Origin: Hydrangea macrophylla
Lineage: Eukaryota > Streptophyta > Magnoliopsida > Cornales > Hydrangeaceae
DNA: 64,000 bases
Reading direction: 5' to 3'
Assembly: GCA_033977485.1 (NCBI GenBank)
Contig: CM066993.1
Span: forward strand, 30,432,001-30,496,000
Under the pieces are notes generated by a model, which worked only from the letters and a program-made list of their open reading frames with translations, was not told where the DNA came from and did no database searches. The position numbers and the translations under genes are program-made. Shown here piece after piece: positions 43,738-56,228 of the stretch (positions within the stretch are counted from its first letter, which is position 1; each line of letters starts with the position of its first letter).

Positions 43738-46700
43738 ACAATAATAACCACAACCGCGATAACAATCACCAAGTTGCACCGCAACTGCCAATCACCGGAG
43801 TTAAGATACTTGAGCGATTTAGGCTCTTCGCTTGTATACGTTCGATGGATTTGGTGAAGCCAGGAAGGCGGAGAAATAGATAAGGAACATAGATTACATT
43901 TTCAAACGGATGAGGTGTGATGAAGAAGAGAAGTGCCGCCTAGCGACCTTCCAGCTTACCTATGCTACAGACGATTGGTGGGAGGCTGAGAAGGAGACAA
44001 TGGGAACCGAAGCATCAAAAAGGATGACTTGGACCGCATTTAGAGAAAATTTTTTAGAGAAGCATTTTCTCGAAAAAGAGAGAGGCCAAAAAGAAAGGGA
44101 CTACTTAGATTTGGTTCAGGAGGATATGTCAGTGCGCGAGTATTCCAATCAATTTGAGAGGTTATCTCGTTTTGCCCAGCACCATATAGACACTCCCCAA
44201 AAGAAGATTAAGAGGTATCACTGAGGACTCAATCCCCATCTGCATCACATGACTTTAACCCAATTGAACACGATATTTGAGACATTGGTGAGACTAGCAT
44301 CTGGATTGGAAAAGGACAGATGTCAGGCGTCGAAGACACTAGTAGGCGACCTCTGGTGAAAGGAAAGATTATGCCCGACCCCCAGCCCGTGTTTAAGGAA
44401 CGAAGAGAACTTGGAATGGGGTAAGGAAGCCTCCACCAACCATACCCCATAACTAACCAGGAGCACCTCACGGACAACCTGCAGTGATCAAAGGAGACCC
44501 AAGAGTGTGTTTTAACTGTAGAATACCGGGACATCTCGCTAAGGATTACCGACGTCCAAGGAAGGATAGCTGTACTAATACCATCTGCTACAACTACGGC
44601 AAGATAAGACACATGGCCAAAGATTGTCAATCACCTCCAGGAGGATACTATGGAGCGACTACTCAAGCTATGCCCAGATAGGGTAGGCTCAATGCTATTA
44701 TTCTAGAGGAAGCTAGCTATGAAGAAGAAGCTCAACAGAATATGGAAGGTATGCTTATGTTGCTCAGTAGTCGGATTAATGTTTTATTTGATACTGGAAC
44801 TTCGAATTCATTTAACGCTGCTAGACTTGTTCGGAAATTGGGATTAGAACCCTACGCGTATGAGGCTACCCTTAATGTAGTATCTCCCTTAGGAGTGATG
44901 TGTAAGTTGAGTAAGGTATGTAAGGGTTGCACATTAACCTTAGAAGACCAAATCCATTCGGCAAATTTGATTATGTTATTGATGAAGGAGTTTGATGTGA
45001 TTCTAGGAATTGACTGGCTTATGAAGTACCACGCTAAGTTAGACTATACTAGTAAGTCAATTTTGTTCTATGTACCTGGAAGCCTACCTTTCCTTTTTTA
45101 GTGTAACCCCATTAAGCGAAGCATTTCTAACTAGTCATTTAGCTGTTGTGGAAAGGTTTAGCATCGATACTTCCATGACCCAGATACCTGTGGTGCGAGA
45201 TTTCCCCGAGGTGTTTCAAGATATCAGTGGACTATTACCTAAGAGGGAGATTGACTTCTGTGTAGAGTTGGTACCAGGGTCGCTGCCAATCTCTAAGACC
45301 CTTTATTGGATGGCCCCAAGGGAAATGCAAGAGTTGAACAAACAAGTTCAAGAGTTAGAAGATTGGGATTTATTCGACCAAGCACATCGCCTTGTGGAGC
45401 ACCAGTGCTGTTTATGAAGAAGAAGGATGGGTCGCTCCAAATTGATATTGACTATGAAGAGTTAAATAAGGTTACGATAAAAAATAAGTATCCCTTCCCT
45501 CGGATAGATGATCTGTTTGATCAGTTGTAGGGAGCAATAACCTTTTTAAAAATAGATCTTCGATTGGTATACCATCAGCTACTCATTCGACCAGATGATA
45601 TACCGAAGACTGCCTTTAGAACTAGATATGGTCATTATAAGTTCCTCGTGATGTCGTTTGGACTCACTAACGCCCCTGCAGTATTCATGGATTTGATGAA
45701 TAGGGTGTTTCAACCATATTTGGATCAGTTCGTGATTGTGTTCATCGATGATATATTGATTTGCTGGAAGATAAGGAGAAACACGAGAGGCATGTTTGGA
45801 TTGCATTATAAATGCTCAAGGATCATTAGCTATATGCTAAGTTTAGAAAGTGTAAGTTCTAGATGGAGGAAGTGAAGTTCTTGGGTTATGTAGTTTCTTC
45901 AAAAGGAATTACAGTAGACTCGGCCAAGACTGATGCTATCCTAAATTGGAAAAGGCCATCTAATGCCTCAGAAGTAAGGAGTTTCCTTGGATTGGCATGT
46001 TACTACAGGAGATTTGTAGAAGGATTTTTAAAGATAGTTGTGCCCTTGACTAGCCTGACGAAGAAGGATTCGAAGTATATATGGTCGGACAAGCATAAAT
46101 GCACCTTTCAAGATTTGAAGGAAAAGTTGACTTTAGTGCTAGTGCTTACCATACCAACTAGTGAGGAAATATTTACTATCTTTAGCGACGCTTCTTGTCA
46201 AGGACTTGGATGCATGCTCATGCAAGAAGGTAAGGTAATTGCCTATGGATTGTGATTGAAGCCGCATGAGGTGAATTACCCAACGCATGACATGGAGTTA
46301 GCAGCCATTGTTTTTACTCTCAAGATTTGGAGGTATTATCTATTCAAAGAAATGTTCGACCTATTCTCTGATCATAAGAGCCTCAAGTACCTATTCTCTC
46401 AGAAGGAACTGAATATGAGGCAACGACACTGGATGAAATTACTTAAAGACTATGATTTCACTTGCAATACTACCCCGATAAGCGAATGTAGTCGCGGATG
46501 CTTTGAGCAGGAAACCCCGTAGCACACTCGCCTCATTAATGATTAGAGAATGGCAAGCATTAGAAACCCTGGTAGAATTCGATATTCAAGCCATGGATTC
46601 AGAAGAAGGAAAACATTTTGGATGCCTTATTATTGAACCGACTCTTATTAGCTACATTATTGAAGCTCAGAGAAGAACGAAGGACTGCAGCAGTGGTTTG

Positions 46701-48077
46701 AGAAATCAGCAGCTAAGGATCTAGAAAAGTGGAGAATTGGACAAGATGAAAGTCTACGATTTCGAGACAGACTGTGTGTGCCAAAGGAAGATGGGTTACA
46801 AGAAAAACTGATGGATGAAGCACATAGGTCAAGGTTGACGGTACATCCAGGGAGTACGAAGATGTACAAGGACCTAAAAGGAATTTTTGGTGGAAAGGCA
46901 TGAAAAGAAACATTACGGAGCATGTCTCAAAGTTTGTCACCTGCCAACAAGTTAAGGATGAGCATTAGAAGCCATTAGGACTTTTGCAGCCATTATTCGT
47001 ACCAGGATGGAAGTGGGAGTACATCTCTGTGAATTTCGTCATGGGATTGCCAAGGTTGATACAAAACCATGACACAATTTGGGTAGTCGTAGATGGAATC
47101 ACAAAGTTAGTGCACTTTATTACATACAACATGACGTATGCAGTCGAGAAGATGAGACGATTGTACCTACAACAGATTGTTCGACTACACGACGTGCCTG
47201 TTTTGTTTATTTTAGATCATGATTCCCCTTTCATAGCTAGATTCTGGGAAAGTTTGCAAGCAGCTATGGGAACTTCGCTAAAGTTGAGTTCTGCTTTCCA
47301 TCCCCAGACTGATAGACAAACAGAAAGGACCAACCAAGTGTTCAAAGATATGTTGCGACCATGCATGATCGACTTCGAAAGCAGTTGGAAGATGCATTTG
47401 TCATCATTGAGTTTACCTACAACAATACTTATCATTCGAGCATCGGAATGGCACCGTTCGAAGCATTGTATGGAAGACTGTGCTGTTCGCCTCTTTGTTG
47501 GGCAAAAGCCAGAGAAGGCAAGCTTTTGGGACCTGAGATGGTCCGAGAGACTAACAAAAAGATCAACATCGTTAGAGAAAGGATGAAAGCAACCCAAAGC
47601 TGATAGAAAAGCTATGTGGACAAGCGTTGTAAGGACTTGGAATTCTACGTAGGAGATCATGTACTGCTGAAAGTCTCTCCAGTAAGAGGAGTGGTGAGTT
47701 TTGGATAGAAAAGGGGAATGCTTTTTCTGTACTGTATTGGACCTTTCGAGATTCTGGAGCGCATAGGTAAAGTCGCCTACAGGTTAGCACTGACACCAAA
47801 GATGTCTGGAGTTCATAACATTTTTCACGTCAACATGCTAAGGAAGTACGTGCATGGATCGACGCACAAGATTGACTTCAAAGATATTGAGGTGGACAGT
47901 CGAGTGTCGTACACCGAGAGACCGGTGCGAATCTTGGGGAAAGAGATCAAAAAACTGAGGAATAAGGAGATTCTGCTTGTAAAAGTACAGTGGAAGCACC
48001 ACGACGAATGCGAAGCATCGTGGGAGGTGGAATCTGCTATACGTGAGAAGTTACCGGAGTTGCTTAGTGAGTCTTAG
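43738..48077 (+). pseudogene. Gag-pol of element E, chromodomain-type Ty3/gypsy, heavily broken
   Basis: Order: gag (to about 44340); two zinc knuckles each missing one Cys (CFNCRIPGHLAKDY, Tyr at 44547; CYNYGKIRHMAKDC, Tyr at 44595); protease (FDTGTS, Asp at 44790); RT (FIDD, 45741-45752); RNase H; integrase; and a C-terminal chromodomain-like part (VKVQWKHHDECEASWEV) ending at 48075-48077. The first integrase Asp is Asn (ISVNFV, 47032-47034). More than ten stops and frameshifts split it into about a dozen pieces. The 5' end is cut off at 43738 by element D. Confidence 0.87.
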
Positions 48078-48106
48078 CTCTAATTTTGTGGATGAAATCT
48101 TTTGTT

Positions 48107-48120
48107 GGGTGGTGGAGAGA
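48107..48120 (+). other. Polypurine-like tract of E
   Basis: GGGTGGTGGAGAGA directly before the LTR start TGTAACACC. Two T residues interrupt it. Confidence 0.65.
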
Positions 48121-49159
48121 TGTAACACCGCCCATATATCTGTATTTATCTATATATAGATATATATATATATCAGTCTTTCTGTATTAGTATATGATAG
48201 TTACGATCGTGTATGGATTAAGTTTGAAGATTAGTTCTAATGGATGTTTACTCCCTTAACTTTTGATTTCTTATATTGATAAAAGGATTGGAAAACTAGG
48301 AGCCCCGAGCGCTCGAGGCGCCAGAGTTCTCGCGACGGGAGTGCTCGAGCTAAAAATATGAAAAAAAATACTATTTTGCCCCAGGCCATAGAAAACTCTG
48401 TAAATACCCAGTGTTTCCCAGCATTTATTACGTTTGTTAATTCAGTTTTACAGAGAGCTTAAGAAAGAGAGATCCTTAAGAGTTCATACACAAACATACA
48501 CACATTCATGCTTGCATGGCCTCCAATTGATGATCCATTCACTTTTTACACACACAAACACCTGCATTACAACTATGGGGAAGTTCTAGAGTTGAGTTCT
48601 TATGGATCAAAGTGCATGAGAAGAAGTTTGGTAGTCTTGAAGCTTGCTAGACTTGTATTTGGAGCTTGATCATCACCCATACACATATATCTTCATCATT
48701 TTCATCATCTAGTTCATTTAGATCTTGGTGAGTATACTTACTCACTCTAACATATGTTTTCATAAGTTATTTAGATGATTTAAGACCATGCATTTAACTT
48801 ACATTAAAGTTATTAAGCTTATAACTATTCTGCTAAAACTATCACTGTTCATAATCTGTCAAACCCGAGCGCTCGAGCTCAAACAAGTGCTTGAGCTTAA
48901 TGAACGGGCCAAGCCTGAGCGCTTGAGAGGCTTCAACAGTGTTTTAAAGAATGAGTTATTGCATGTTAGTTTTATGTTGATCTATAATATGTTGGTTGTG
49001 TTATGTGCTGAGAAAGTTATACCTTGAGCTGATTCATTGTATTTGTGTTTGCATGTGCTGTAGTTCATGTTAATTGAGTAGTACTTCTTATATGCACAAC
49101 TTTTATGATGAATAGAAGAAGGAATATTGAAATTTACGAAGGCGAGCACTCGAACACGC
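48121..49159 (+). repeat. 3' LTR of E, left part
   Basis: Starts TGTAACACCGCCC, a common chromovirus LTR start. Palindromic CGAGCGCTCGAG words occur at 48305-48316, 48866-48877 and in variants to 49155. A TATA-like TGTAAATAC lies near 48395. Interrupted by element F, it continues at 57510. Confidence 0.75.
48299..48345. repeat. GAGCGCTCGAG palindromes in E LTR
   Basis: CCGAGCGCTCGAGGCGCC, CTCGCGACGGGAG and GTGCTCGAGC lie in 47 bp, about 50-90 bp upstream of the TATA-like site. More copies are at 48866-48925 and 57514-57528. Confidence 0.75.
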
Positions 49160-50425
49160 TGATCTTGTCAAAATTAACATAAAAGTATACTCTACTTTAA
49201 AAGATTTGTAGTGTGGAAGTAGAGGTTGAATCCATAGAGATTGAAATGCTAAAGCACTTTAATTTAAAAACCTAAATCTAGTTAATTATAGAAACATAAT
49301 TTTGATTTGAATTTTAATTAAACTAAGATACTAATAAAAATAAATCTAAACTATGAAAGCAATTTAAAGTTGTTTTAATAAATATGTGAATTGAACCTAG
49401 GATTGCAAATCCACCACTAGCTTCATAATAAGGGTATTTATGCATTCAATTAGCTTATTATATTGGATGGTAATGGGGAATTGCAGCTACAAGCCCAATT
49501 CCTCCGTCAAGAAGATAACTATGATTTAAGCACCGACATAATTCATCTTCGGTTGGCATGCATTGTCTCACACTAAACTAGGGTTGCGGCACAATCCATC
49601 TTTCCTAGACATGAACTATTCGGCTACCTTATATCACAAATCAATTAACCAGCATTACATGTAAATAATTCATACAAGCACAACAAATATAGACTATTGA
49701 GCACATCACATTCAAAATAATCTAAGACAAGAATAAACTTTGAAAGTAATGATTTAATCAATAGAAGTTCGATTTTATTATAACAAATCCTCTGAACATG
49801 TAATCATCATCCAGACATAATAAATCTAAAATAAAAACATAAATAACACCCAATTACTTGGCTAGTTCATTGAAATCCTAGATCTTGGTTTAGTTGGCTA
49901 TAGAATCGATGAATGGTAAGAGGTTAATGGAGGAGGCCATGGGAATCTTTGGTCTTCTTCTTCTTCTCCTTGTTTCTCCCTCTTCAATTGCTGAAGTTAT
50001 TGTTGTATAATAATGTCTAACCCTAAAATTGACTTACAAAAGGGTATGGATTTGGAGCTAGTTTTGGAAACTTTCCTAAACCAAAATGTACTAAAATTGC
50101 TATATTTTACACTCTGGACGTAATTAGGAAGTTTCGTTTGCACATGGCTCTTCAGTACACTAAAATACGCAACTTTGATTTTTACATAGGTTTCGCGAGC
50201 GGGCCGCGTGAGCGCATTTTTGGGGTCTCGCATGAGCGGGCAACACGAGCGGTGGCTTTTCTACTTCTTTTAATCTGTTTTTACATCCTTTTTAGCCTAG
50301 ATTCTTGTTTTCTTCCAAAACCTGATAGAAAATGGAAAACGAAGTAAAATTACAATAAAACAGGATAAAAAGTACTAACAAATGTTAATTAAGGCATGTA
50401 ATTAGGACTTGTTCACTCCCGATAA
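49160..50425 (-). repeat. 3' LTR of F (left)
   Basis: 1266 bp, starts TGATCTTGTC; the last bases are GATAA where GATCA is expected. The TATA box present in the right LTR is deleted here (AGGGTATGG in place of AGGGTATATATAG, near 50043). CpG palindrome-like words lie at 50191-50251. Confidence 0.88.
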
Positions 50426-53133
50426 CACCCCCAAACCTAAACTTTGCTAGTCCTCGAGCAAAAAGAACTGAAAAATTAAACTACTAATAAGAAAAACTGC
50501 TCCATTGTCGCATGGATCGCGATTGCATTTAGCATATGCAACAAGCCTTTTAAACCTCTAGGTGTCTCTAGTCAGATGAGTGAAGTCTCGTGAGGGTTCT
50601 TGTCAACAAGTCACCCACAACCATCTTTGTTAACTTGAAAATGAAAAGTTTTATTTATAATGAAAAACATAATAGCCAATACCTCTTATCATAAAACAAT
50701 GATTTGAAATAGAATAACGAACAAAAAGGAATGTAACCAAACGTCTACCTACGCCATGAAAAATAATCCCAAGCACATTGTATCGTGTAAATCAACAGAG
50801 TTTCTCATAAAATTGCACGTGTGTGATGTGGTAGTCAAATGAACACGCGCATGTCATGAACTTGGAATATAATTCGGATAATCATCCAACTATGCTTCGA
50901 CTACGAATCTTACCATGTTAATTATACTCTCAAATGAAACACTCAAAAACAGGTATAATTTCTGCAATATATGGGAGCAAATGAAATATGTTTTCAAAAC
51001 GAGAAATGCTCACATATGACTCAAAAAAGATGCATGACATAGTCTCATGGATAGGATGCCAATAGTCAAGAGAAAATAATCGTTACCATGTTTTAATCCC
51101 GCTCCCATCATTTACATATCCAAACCATGTTTTGTAGGATCAAATACGACTTTTTGAAGGTTGTAATGTCGTTCAGGCAATGAAAAAGAATAGAACGGAT
51201 TCATCAAGCAATCTTCAAAATGGCATTGTAAGGCATATTCAATTTCTTTCATTCATTCTCTTCTACCAATTTTCATATTTTCAATCTCTTCTTTTCATAT
51301 TTTTTTTAATTTTTTCCTCTTCTTTTTTGACCTTTCACACTTTTTCTTTTTCTTTTCGTTGCTTTTTGAAACAAATATTCATTGAATACCAAGGCAACTA
51401 CCCCAAACATCATCTTGTTTTCTTCTTCTTCTTAATCAATAGACTACCTTATCACCATTAAAAGTTGATCAATCTTTCAGTGGTAAACTCCAAGTTGGCC
51501 AAGTTGGAGCAAAAAAAAAAAAGGATATTGGTGATTGAAGACGAAGGGCATTTTAACGGCTCAAAGGGGCGAACTAAGGAAAATTTTATCATATATCGGT
51601 CGGTGGCAAACAAAGAGGGCCTACCATCATTTATGGTCATTTGGTTCTTCAATGTTTATGACGGAAGATTATTTAGCACGGTATCAAATATTTTAACTTG
51701 ACTATCAACCAAAACAAGAATAATGAGACTAAACAACGAGTAGATGTGCTATTTCAATGAAACTTGACAAACACAAAATGTATTTATAACCCTCTAAAGA
51801 GAAAAGATAGGCTCAAAAGCTCACCGGGTCTAGTCTCCACACTCTGTGTTATCTTGAAATCCAAATCATATTATACTTTACATCAAACATATATTCAAAT
51901 GACTACGTGTACTGCATAGGTTTGTGTACAAATCTATGATATAAAATACAATTCGAACGATATTCATTCTAAACATCGCATCATAACTTTAGCAAATGTT
52001 TAATCATCTCTTCCCTTATTTATCATTCTATAATAATCCAAGTTACATACCAAAAAGTATCGACTTGAGATTGCCCAAACGTTAGTAATATCATTTATTT
52101 AAGCACAAGTATCGAATATTTTTTTGAAAAATTGGTGCATAATAATGATGTGCATGTGAGTGTATACCCCCAAACCTAAACCTTTCATTGTCCCCAATGA
52201 AACAATAAAACAAAAGAAAGGAGGGTATGTAAGGAAGGAATGATATTACCTCAATCTCGGCAATCACAAACCAGGTGAACGTATATGAATATGGCGTTAA
52301 AGTTCAATTGCTCCAAATGGAGTAACTAATTGACCTGTTAATACTTGACAAAAGAAATAAACAAACAAAAGAACAATGACAGCTAATAGAAATATATATA
52401 TGTAATACAGAAAAACTAAACTAAACTAAACTAAAACTGAAAGACTCAATGAAAATAAAACGGAACAAAACTATGAAAACAACTAATGATTTGATCTAAA
52501 AGGGTCTAAGAGAGCACACATAAAGAAGAAAAACTAATGGATCAGGTTCGGGAGAAGGTGAGAGAAAAGAAAGTTGCAGGATGGAGGGGGGGGGGGGGGG
52601 GGGGGTCGCGTGAGCGGTCTTCGCGCACTCGAATCCTCCTTGAGGTTTATTTATTTATTTACATGGCTCACGCGAGTGGGCCGCGCAGGCAAGGAGCCTC
52701 GCGCTCACGAATCATTGCGTGAGTAGAAACTGAGGGCATATATAAAATATTTCAGGAAAATTTTTCTAAGGCACAAACTCGCGCGAGCGGGCCGCTCGAG
52801 AAAGATGGTTATTTTCTCTTTTTTTATCTTTTTAATGTGAATAAGTTCAAAATAAATTAATCCCGACCCCCAAACATATCCAGAAAACTCAAATATTGAC
52901 CAAAATGACCCAAACACATTCAAAAATAAGAAAAACAGACAAAATAAAGCTTGGGTTGCCTCCCAAGAAGCGCTGTCTTTTACGTATTCAACTAGACCGT
53001 TCTAGCTCAAGACTTATGGAGGCCGTAACTCGAACATTGTGCCCTTGAAGGCAATAGGAAGACTCTGATGGAAAATACAAATAATATCATTATTTTTTAA
53101 TTCGATAAACTATTCTCCCTGATAATGTTCGAA
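50426..53133 (-). other. 3' noncoding region of F
   Basis: About 2.7 kb without a coding frame, homologous to 13278-15942. The minus-strand GGTTTGGGGGTG purine tract adjoins the LTR. Similar tracts lie at about 52164-52180 and 52862-52876. CpG-rich palindromic words are at 52606-52800. A run of 20 G is at 52586-52605. Confidence 0.7.
52586..52605 (+). repeat. Run of 20 G
   Basis: An uninterrupted homopolymer directly next to TCGCGTGAGCGG. The corresponding place in element B has no G run. Confidence 0.9.
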
Positions 53134-53877
53134 TCAATTTCTCACCTTTTGAGTAAATTCCTCATTAGGATTCAGATTAGTAGGATTTGTCCGCTCATTA
53201 CTCACTAAATTATTCTCCATCCTCACGATGAATTCTTTATTAGGTTCAATTGTTCGTCTAACCTCACTACCCTCAACACATAGGTAATCATCGTCTTTGA
53301 GAGGTTGATCAATAGCGTTAAAAATATTTAATTTTGAGTTCATATTCCCGAACAACACTTTCATTACCCCCCTTTCGACAGTTAACACGCGCATTAATAG
53401 TTACTAAAAATGGACGACCAAGAATGACAGAGGTGTGTTTCCTAGCATCTATCATAGGTTTGGTGTCAAGAACTATGAAATCAATAGGATAAAAGCATTG
53501 ATCAACCTTAACTAGGACGTCTTCGACGATTACTCTAAGGATTTTAACAGAATGATCCGCTAATTGTATGGTAGCGGCCGTGGGTTTAAGTTCACCTAGT
53601 CCTAATTACTTGTCGACGTGGTAAGGTAAGAGATTCACACCCGCCCCTAAGTCAAGGAGAGCCCTATGGATGACAGTGTCACCTATGATACATGAAATGG
53701 TAGGCATTTCGGGATCCTTATACTTTGGGGGCACGTGTTGGAAAATCGAACTTTCTTTTTCCGTGAGGTAGACCATTTTTGGAGTATGATTATGCAACTT
53801 ACACTTTTGAGTACATAGGTCTTTAAGACATTTAGCGTAAGCGGGAATTTATTTTATCGCATTGAGGAATGGAATAT
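53134..53877 (-). pseudogene. Aspartic protease of F, broken
   Basis: Frame reads KESSIFQHVPPKYKDPEMPT, LLDLGAGVNLLPYHV, then a stop (53606) and VILGRPFLVTINARVNC. An extra base in the GGGGGG stretch (minus strand, about 53370-53376) shifts the frame into VMKVLFGNMNSKLNIFNAID, ending at 53134. The DLGA active site is kept. Confidence 0.78.
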
Positions 53878-54763
53878 TGATTTTAACTTGTTTAAACACC
53901 TCGAGCATGTCTTCAGTTTTTGACCTTTTCTTTGGAAAATTCGACAGCTCGTCAACGGTGGAAAGGGAAATTTCGGAACATAATTAGTTGGGGTTGATTC
54001 ATTTTCTTTTCTAATTCGACTCATGTCCTCACCCTTCTATTGATTTAAGTTCATGTTCATATTTTTCTCACTCTCATTTGGACTTTCAACAACTTCCTCT
54101 TCTCGAGTAGTCATCCTAGTCAAGACGGCGTTTACGTGCTCATTAATACCACCCATCTCGTATTGTCCCTTAGGTTTAAGAATATGTTGACTTGGCAACT
54201 TACTCTCGGTTAAATGGTTTAGCGTGTTAGCTATTTGTCCCGCTTGGGACTCCAGCTTTGCAATGGACTGTGTGTGAGAGTGTACTAATTAGAATACTGA
54301 CCCAAAATTTTCAAGTAAGGCCAACACTTTCTCCTCAAATGCATTATTACGTGGAGGTGGAGGAGGGTTGGGTTGTGTATATTAATATTGCTGAGATCGA
54401 TGTTATCATGCATGTGTTGGGAAAGTTTGTTTCAATTTGAGGTCTTTGGGAGGAATACGGACCCTCATTATTTTGAGATCGCCACCCAACATTTGGGTGA
54501 CTTCTCCATGGCGCATCGTAATTATTATCCGAAGGGTTATGAGCACTTTGTGGGAATTGTTGAATAGAGTTAATGTGCTGCGCTACAAACTCCAAAAATT
54601 GAGATGCAGATGGACATGTAAGGGTAGAATATGAACGGTTAGAACATATTTGACAAGTTTCATAAGAGGTTGCGCTTGTCGTTTGGTTCATTGTCATTTG
54701 TCGGTTAAGTTGTTTAGATAGTTCTTGCAATTCAATTGAGTGACTTGACTTGAAGTTTACCTC
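53878..54763 (-). pseudogene. Gag C-terminal region of F, broken
   Basis: After the TGA at 54764-54766 the frame continues (SSHSIELQELSKQLN) with a knuckle whose His is Tyr (CQICSNRSYSTLTC), then an Asn/Pro/Gln-rich stretch. Beyond about 54410 the frame is shifted and degenerate. Confidence 0.7.
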
Positions 54764-55720
54764 TCATTTAGGTTGCGTGGGATATCCCTTTGGGCATACA
54801 AACACGGCCTGGTGCATAAAGTTTTCGCTTAATGTTTCAAAAATTTTCCAGGCCTCATTTGCGCTTTTGTGGAGGAACGTCCCCGCACAAACAACATCGA
54901 CTGTGTTCCGCACAGAGGGAGTATGCCCTTCGTAGAAAACCTGTACCAATTGCCACTTGGGAACTTGATGATGTGGGCAAGAGCGTAATAATTCCTTAAA
55001 TTGTTCCCAAGTGTCATAGAGCGTTTCCCCATCTTGCATTACAAAGTTTGTTATAGATTTTCTTATTTGATTTGTACACGTAATAGGGAAAAACTTTTGT
55101 AAGAACGCCGTGTGTAACCCTTCCAATGTTTTGATAGTGTTTGGCTCAAGAGATTGGAGCCAATACTTAGCTTTATCTTTTAGAGAAAATGGAAAAAGGC
55201 GCAATTTTAGTTCATCATCAGATAATTTTTGAATTTTCAGTGTAGCGCAAATGTATTGAAATTCACCGAAGTGGTGATATGGATCTTCCTTAACATAACA
55301 ATGGAAAGAAGGAAGGAGCTTGATGGTAGATGACTTTATCTCAAAGTGAGATGCAGTCACCTCCGGAAACTCTATACATGATGGTGGTGTGTAGGTCGTA
55401 GGAGTGAAATAGTCTTTAAGTGGAGGAGGAGGGGGTATATTAGGGTTATTTCCGTTATTACCGTTGTTTTCATTATTTTTGTTATTACCGTTGTTTCCTA
55501 AGTCGGCCATTGAAATCGGTTCGATGTTAATGACGCATGGTTTCTTTAGTCTTTTAAGGTTACTTCGTATTTCAGACTCAAACAAAGACGACGGTTCAGG
55601 TGTTAATTCGTCTTCTAGCATCAACCGAGCTCTAGAAGCATGGGTTGAGGACCTAAGGACTCTAAGGGTACGTTCAAGTTCATGATCGAAAAAGTGTAAT
55701 TCGGGTTTACTTGAACGCAT
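54764..55720 (-). CDS. Gag (intact N-terminal 318 codons) of element F
   Basis: ATG at 55720 (MRSSKPELHFF), matching the start used in element B without its extra upstream frame. Residues about 75-95 are an Asn/Gly repeat (GNNGNNKNNENNGNN). PPPPPLKDYF follows, then a retrotransposon gag core (about 160-300) with DDELKLRLFPFSLKDKAKYW and QIRKSITNFVMQDGETLYDT. It ends at TGA 54764-54766, a position where both units of element B also have TGA. In an Athila-type element, gag would be expected to continue into the zinc knuckle and protease. The product would be a capsid-type protein lacking the nucleic-acid-binding knuckle. This is the only long undamaged retroelement frame in the window. Confidence 0.8.
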   Translation of the reverse strand: MRSSKPELHFFDHELERTLRVLRSSTHASRARLMLEDELTPEPSSLFESEIRSNLKRLKKPCVINIEPISMADLGNNGNNKNNENNGNNGNNPNIPPPPPLKDYFTPTTYTPPSCIEFPEVTASHFEIKSSTIKLLPSFHCYVKEDPYHHFGEFQYICATLKIQKLSDDELKLRLFPFSLKDKAKYWLQSLEPNTIKTLEGLHTAFLQKFFPITCTNQIRKSITNFVMQDGETLYDTWEQFKELLRSCPHHQVPKWQLVQVFYEGHTPSVRNTVDVVCAGTFLHKSANEAWKIFETLSENFMHQAVFVCPKGYPTQPK

Positions 55721-56205
55721 ACCAAAAATAAACTAAAAGAAAATAAACTAAAACAATGACTGACTCAACAACAATGAAAAGCAATCACGCCAAGAAGACA
55801 ACAAGCACACAACTACTATGATGTATGAAAGTTATCCTGTTATGCAGTGATTCACGTCAAAGCCCAGCGCCTCGAGTTTCCTAGCTAATGCACGTGCAAA
55901 TCACCCCTAAACTAATGCAAATAGTGCATCTCAGTGCCCTGACTTATAGTGGTTTGAAGCAAATTTAAAAGGACGCGATTTACTTGATTTTATTTATTTA
56001 TTTTTTCTTGATTCGCGTAAGCTCCTTTAATGTGCTAAGCTCATCCACTCAAAAATGCTAGAATTTGATGACTCGAGAAACTATAAAATAAAAGGAAAAG
56101 TTAGTGACTCAAAATAAAAATGAAAAATAAGAAAAAGTAAAACCTAATATGATATTCACGAATTAACTAAACTAAGATTCCAAAACTAAAGGTAGTAATT
56201 TGCAA

Positions 56206-56223
56206 TCCTCGGCAACGGCGTCA
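56206..56223 (-). other. Primer binding site of F (tRNA-Asp type, mutated)
   Basis: Minus strand TGACGCCGTTGCCGAGGA, two mismatches from the B site. Both fit C/T-type transitions. Confidence 0.75.
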
Positions 56224-56228
56224 AAAAT

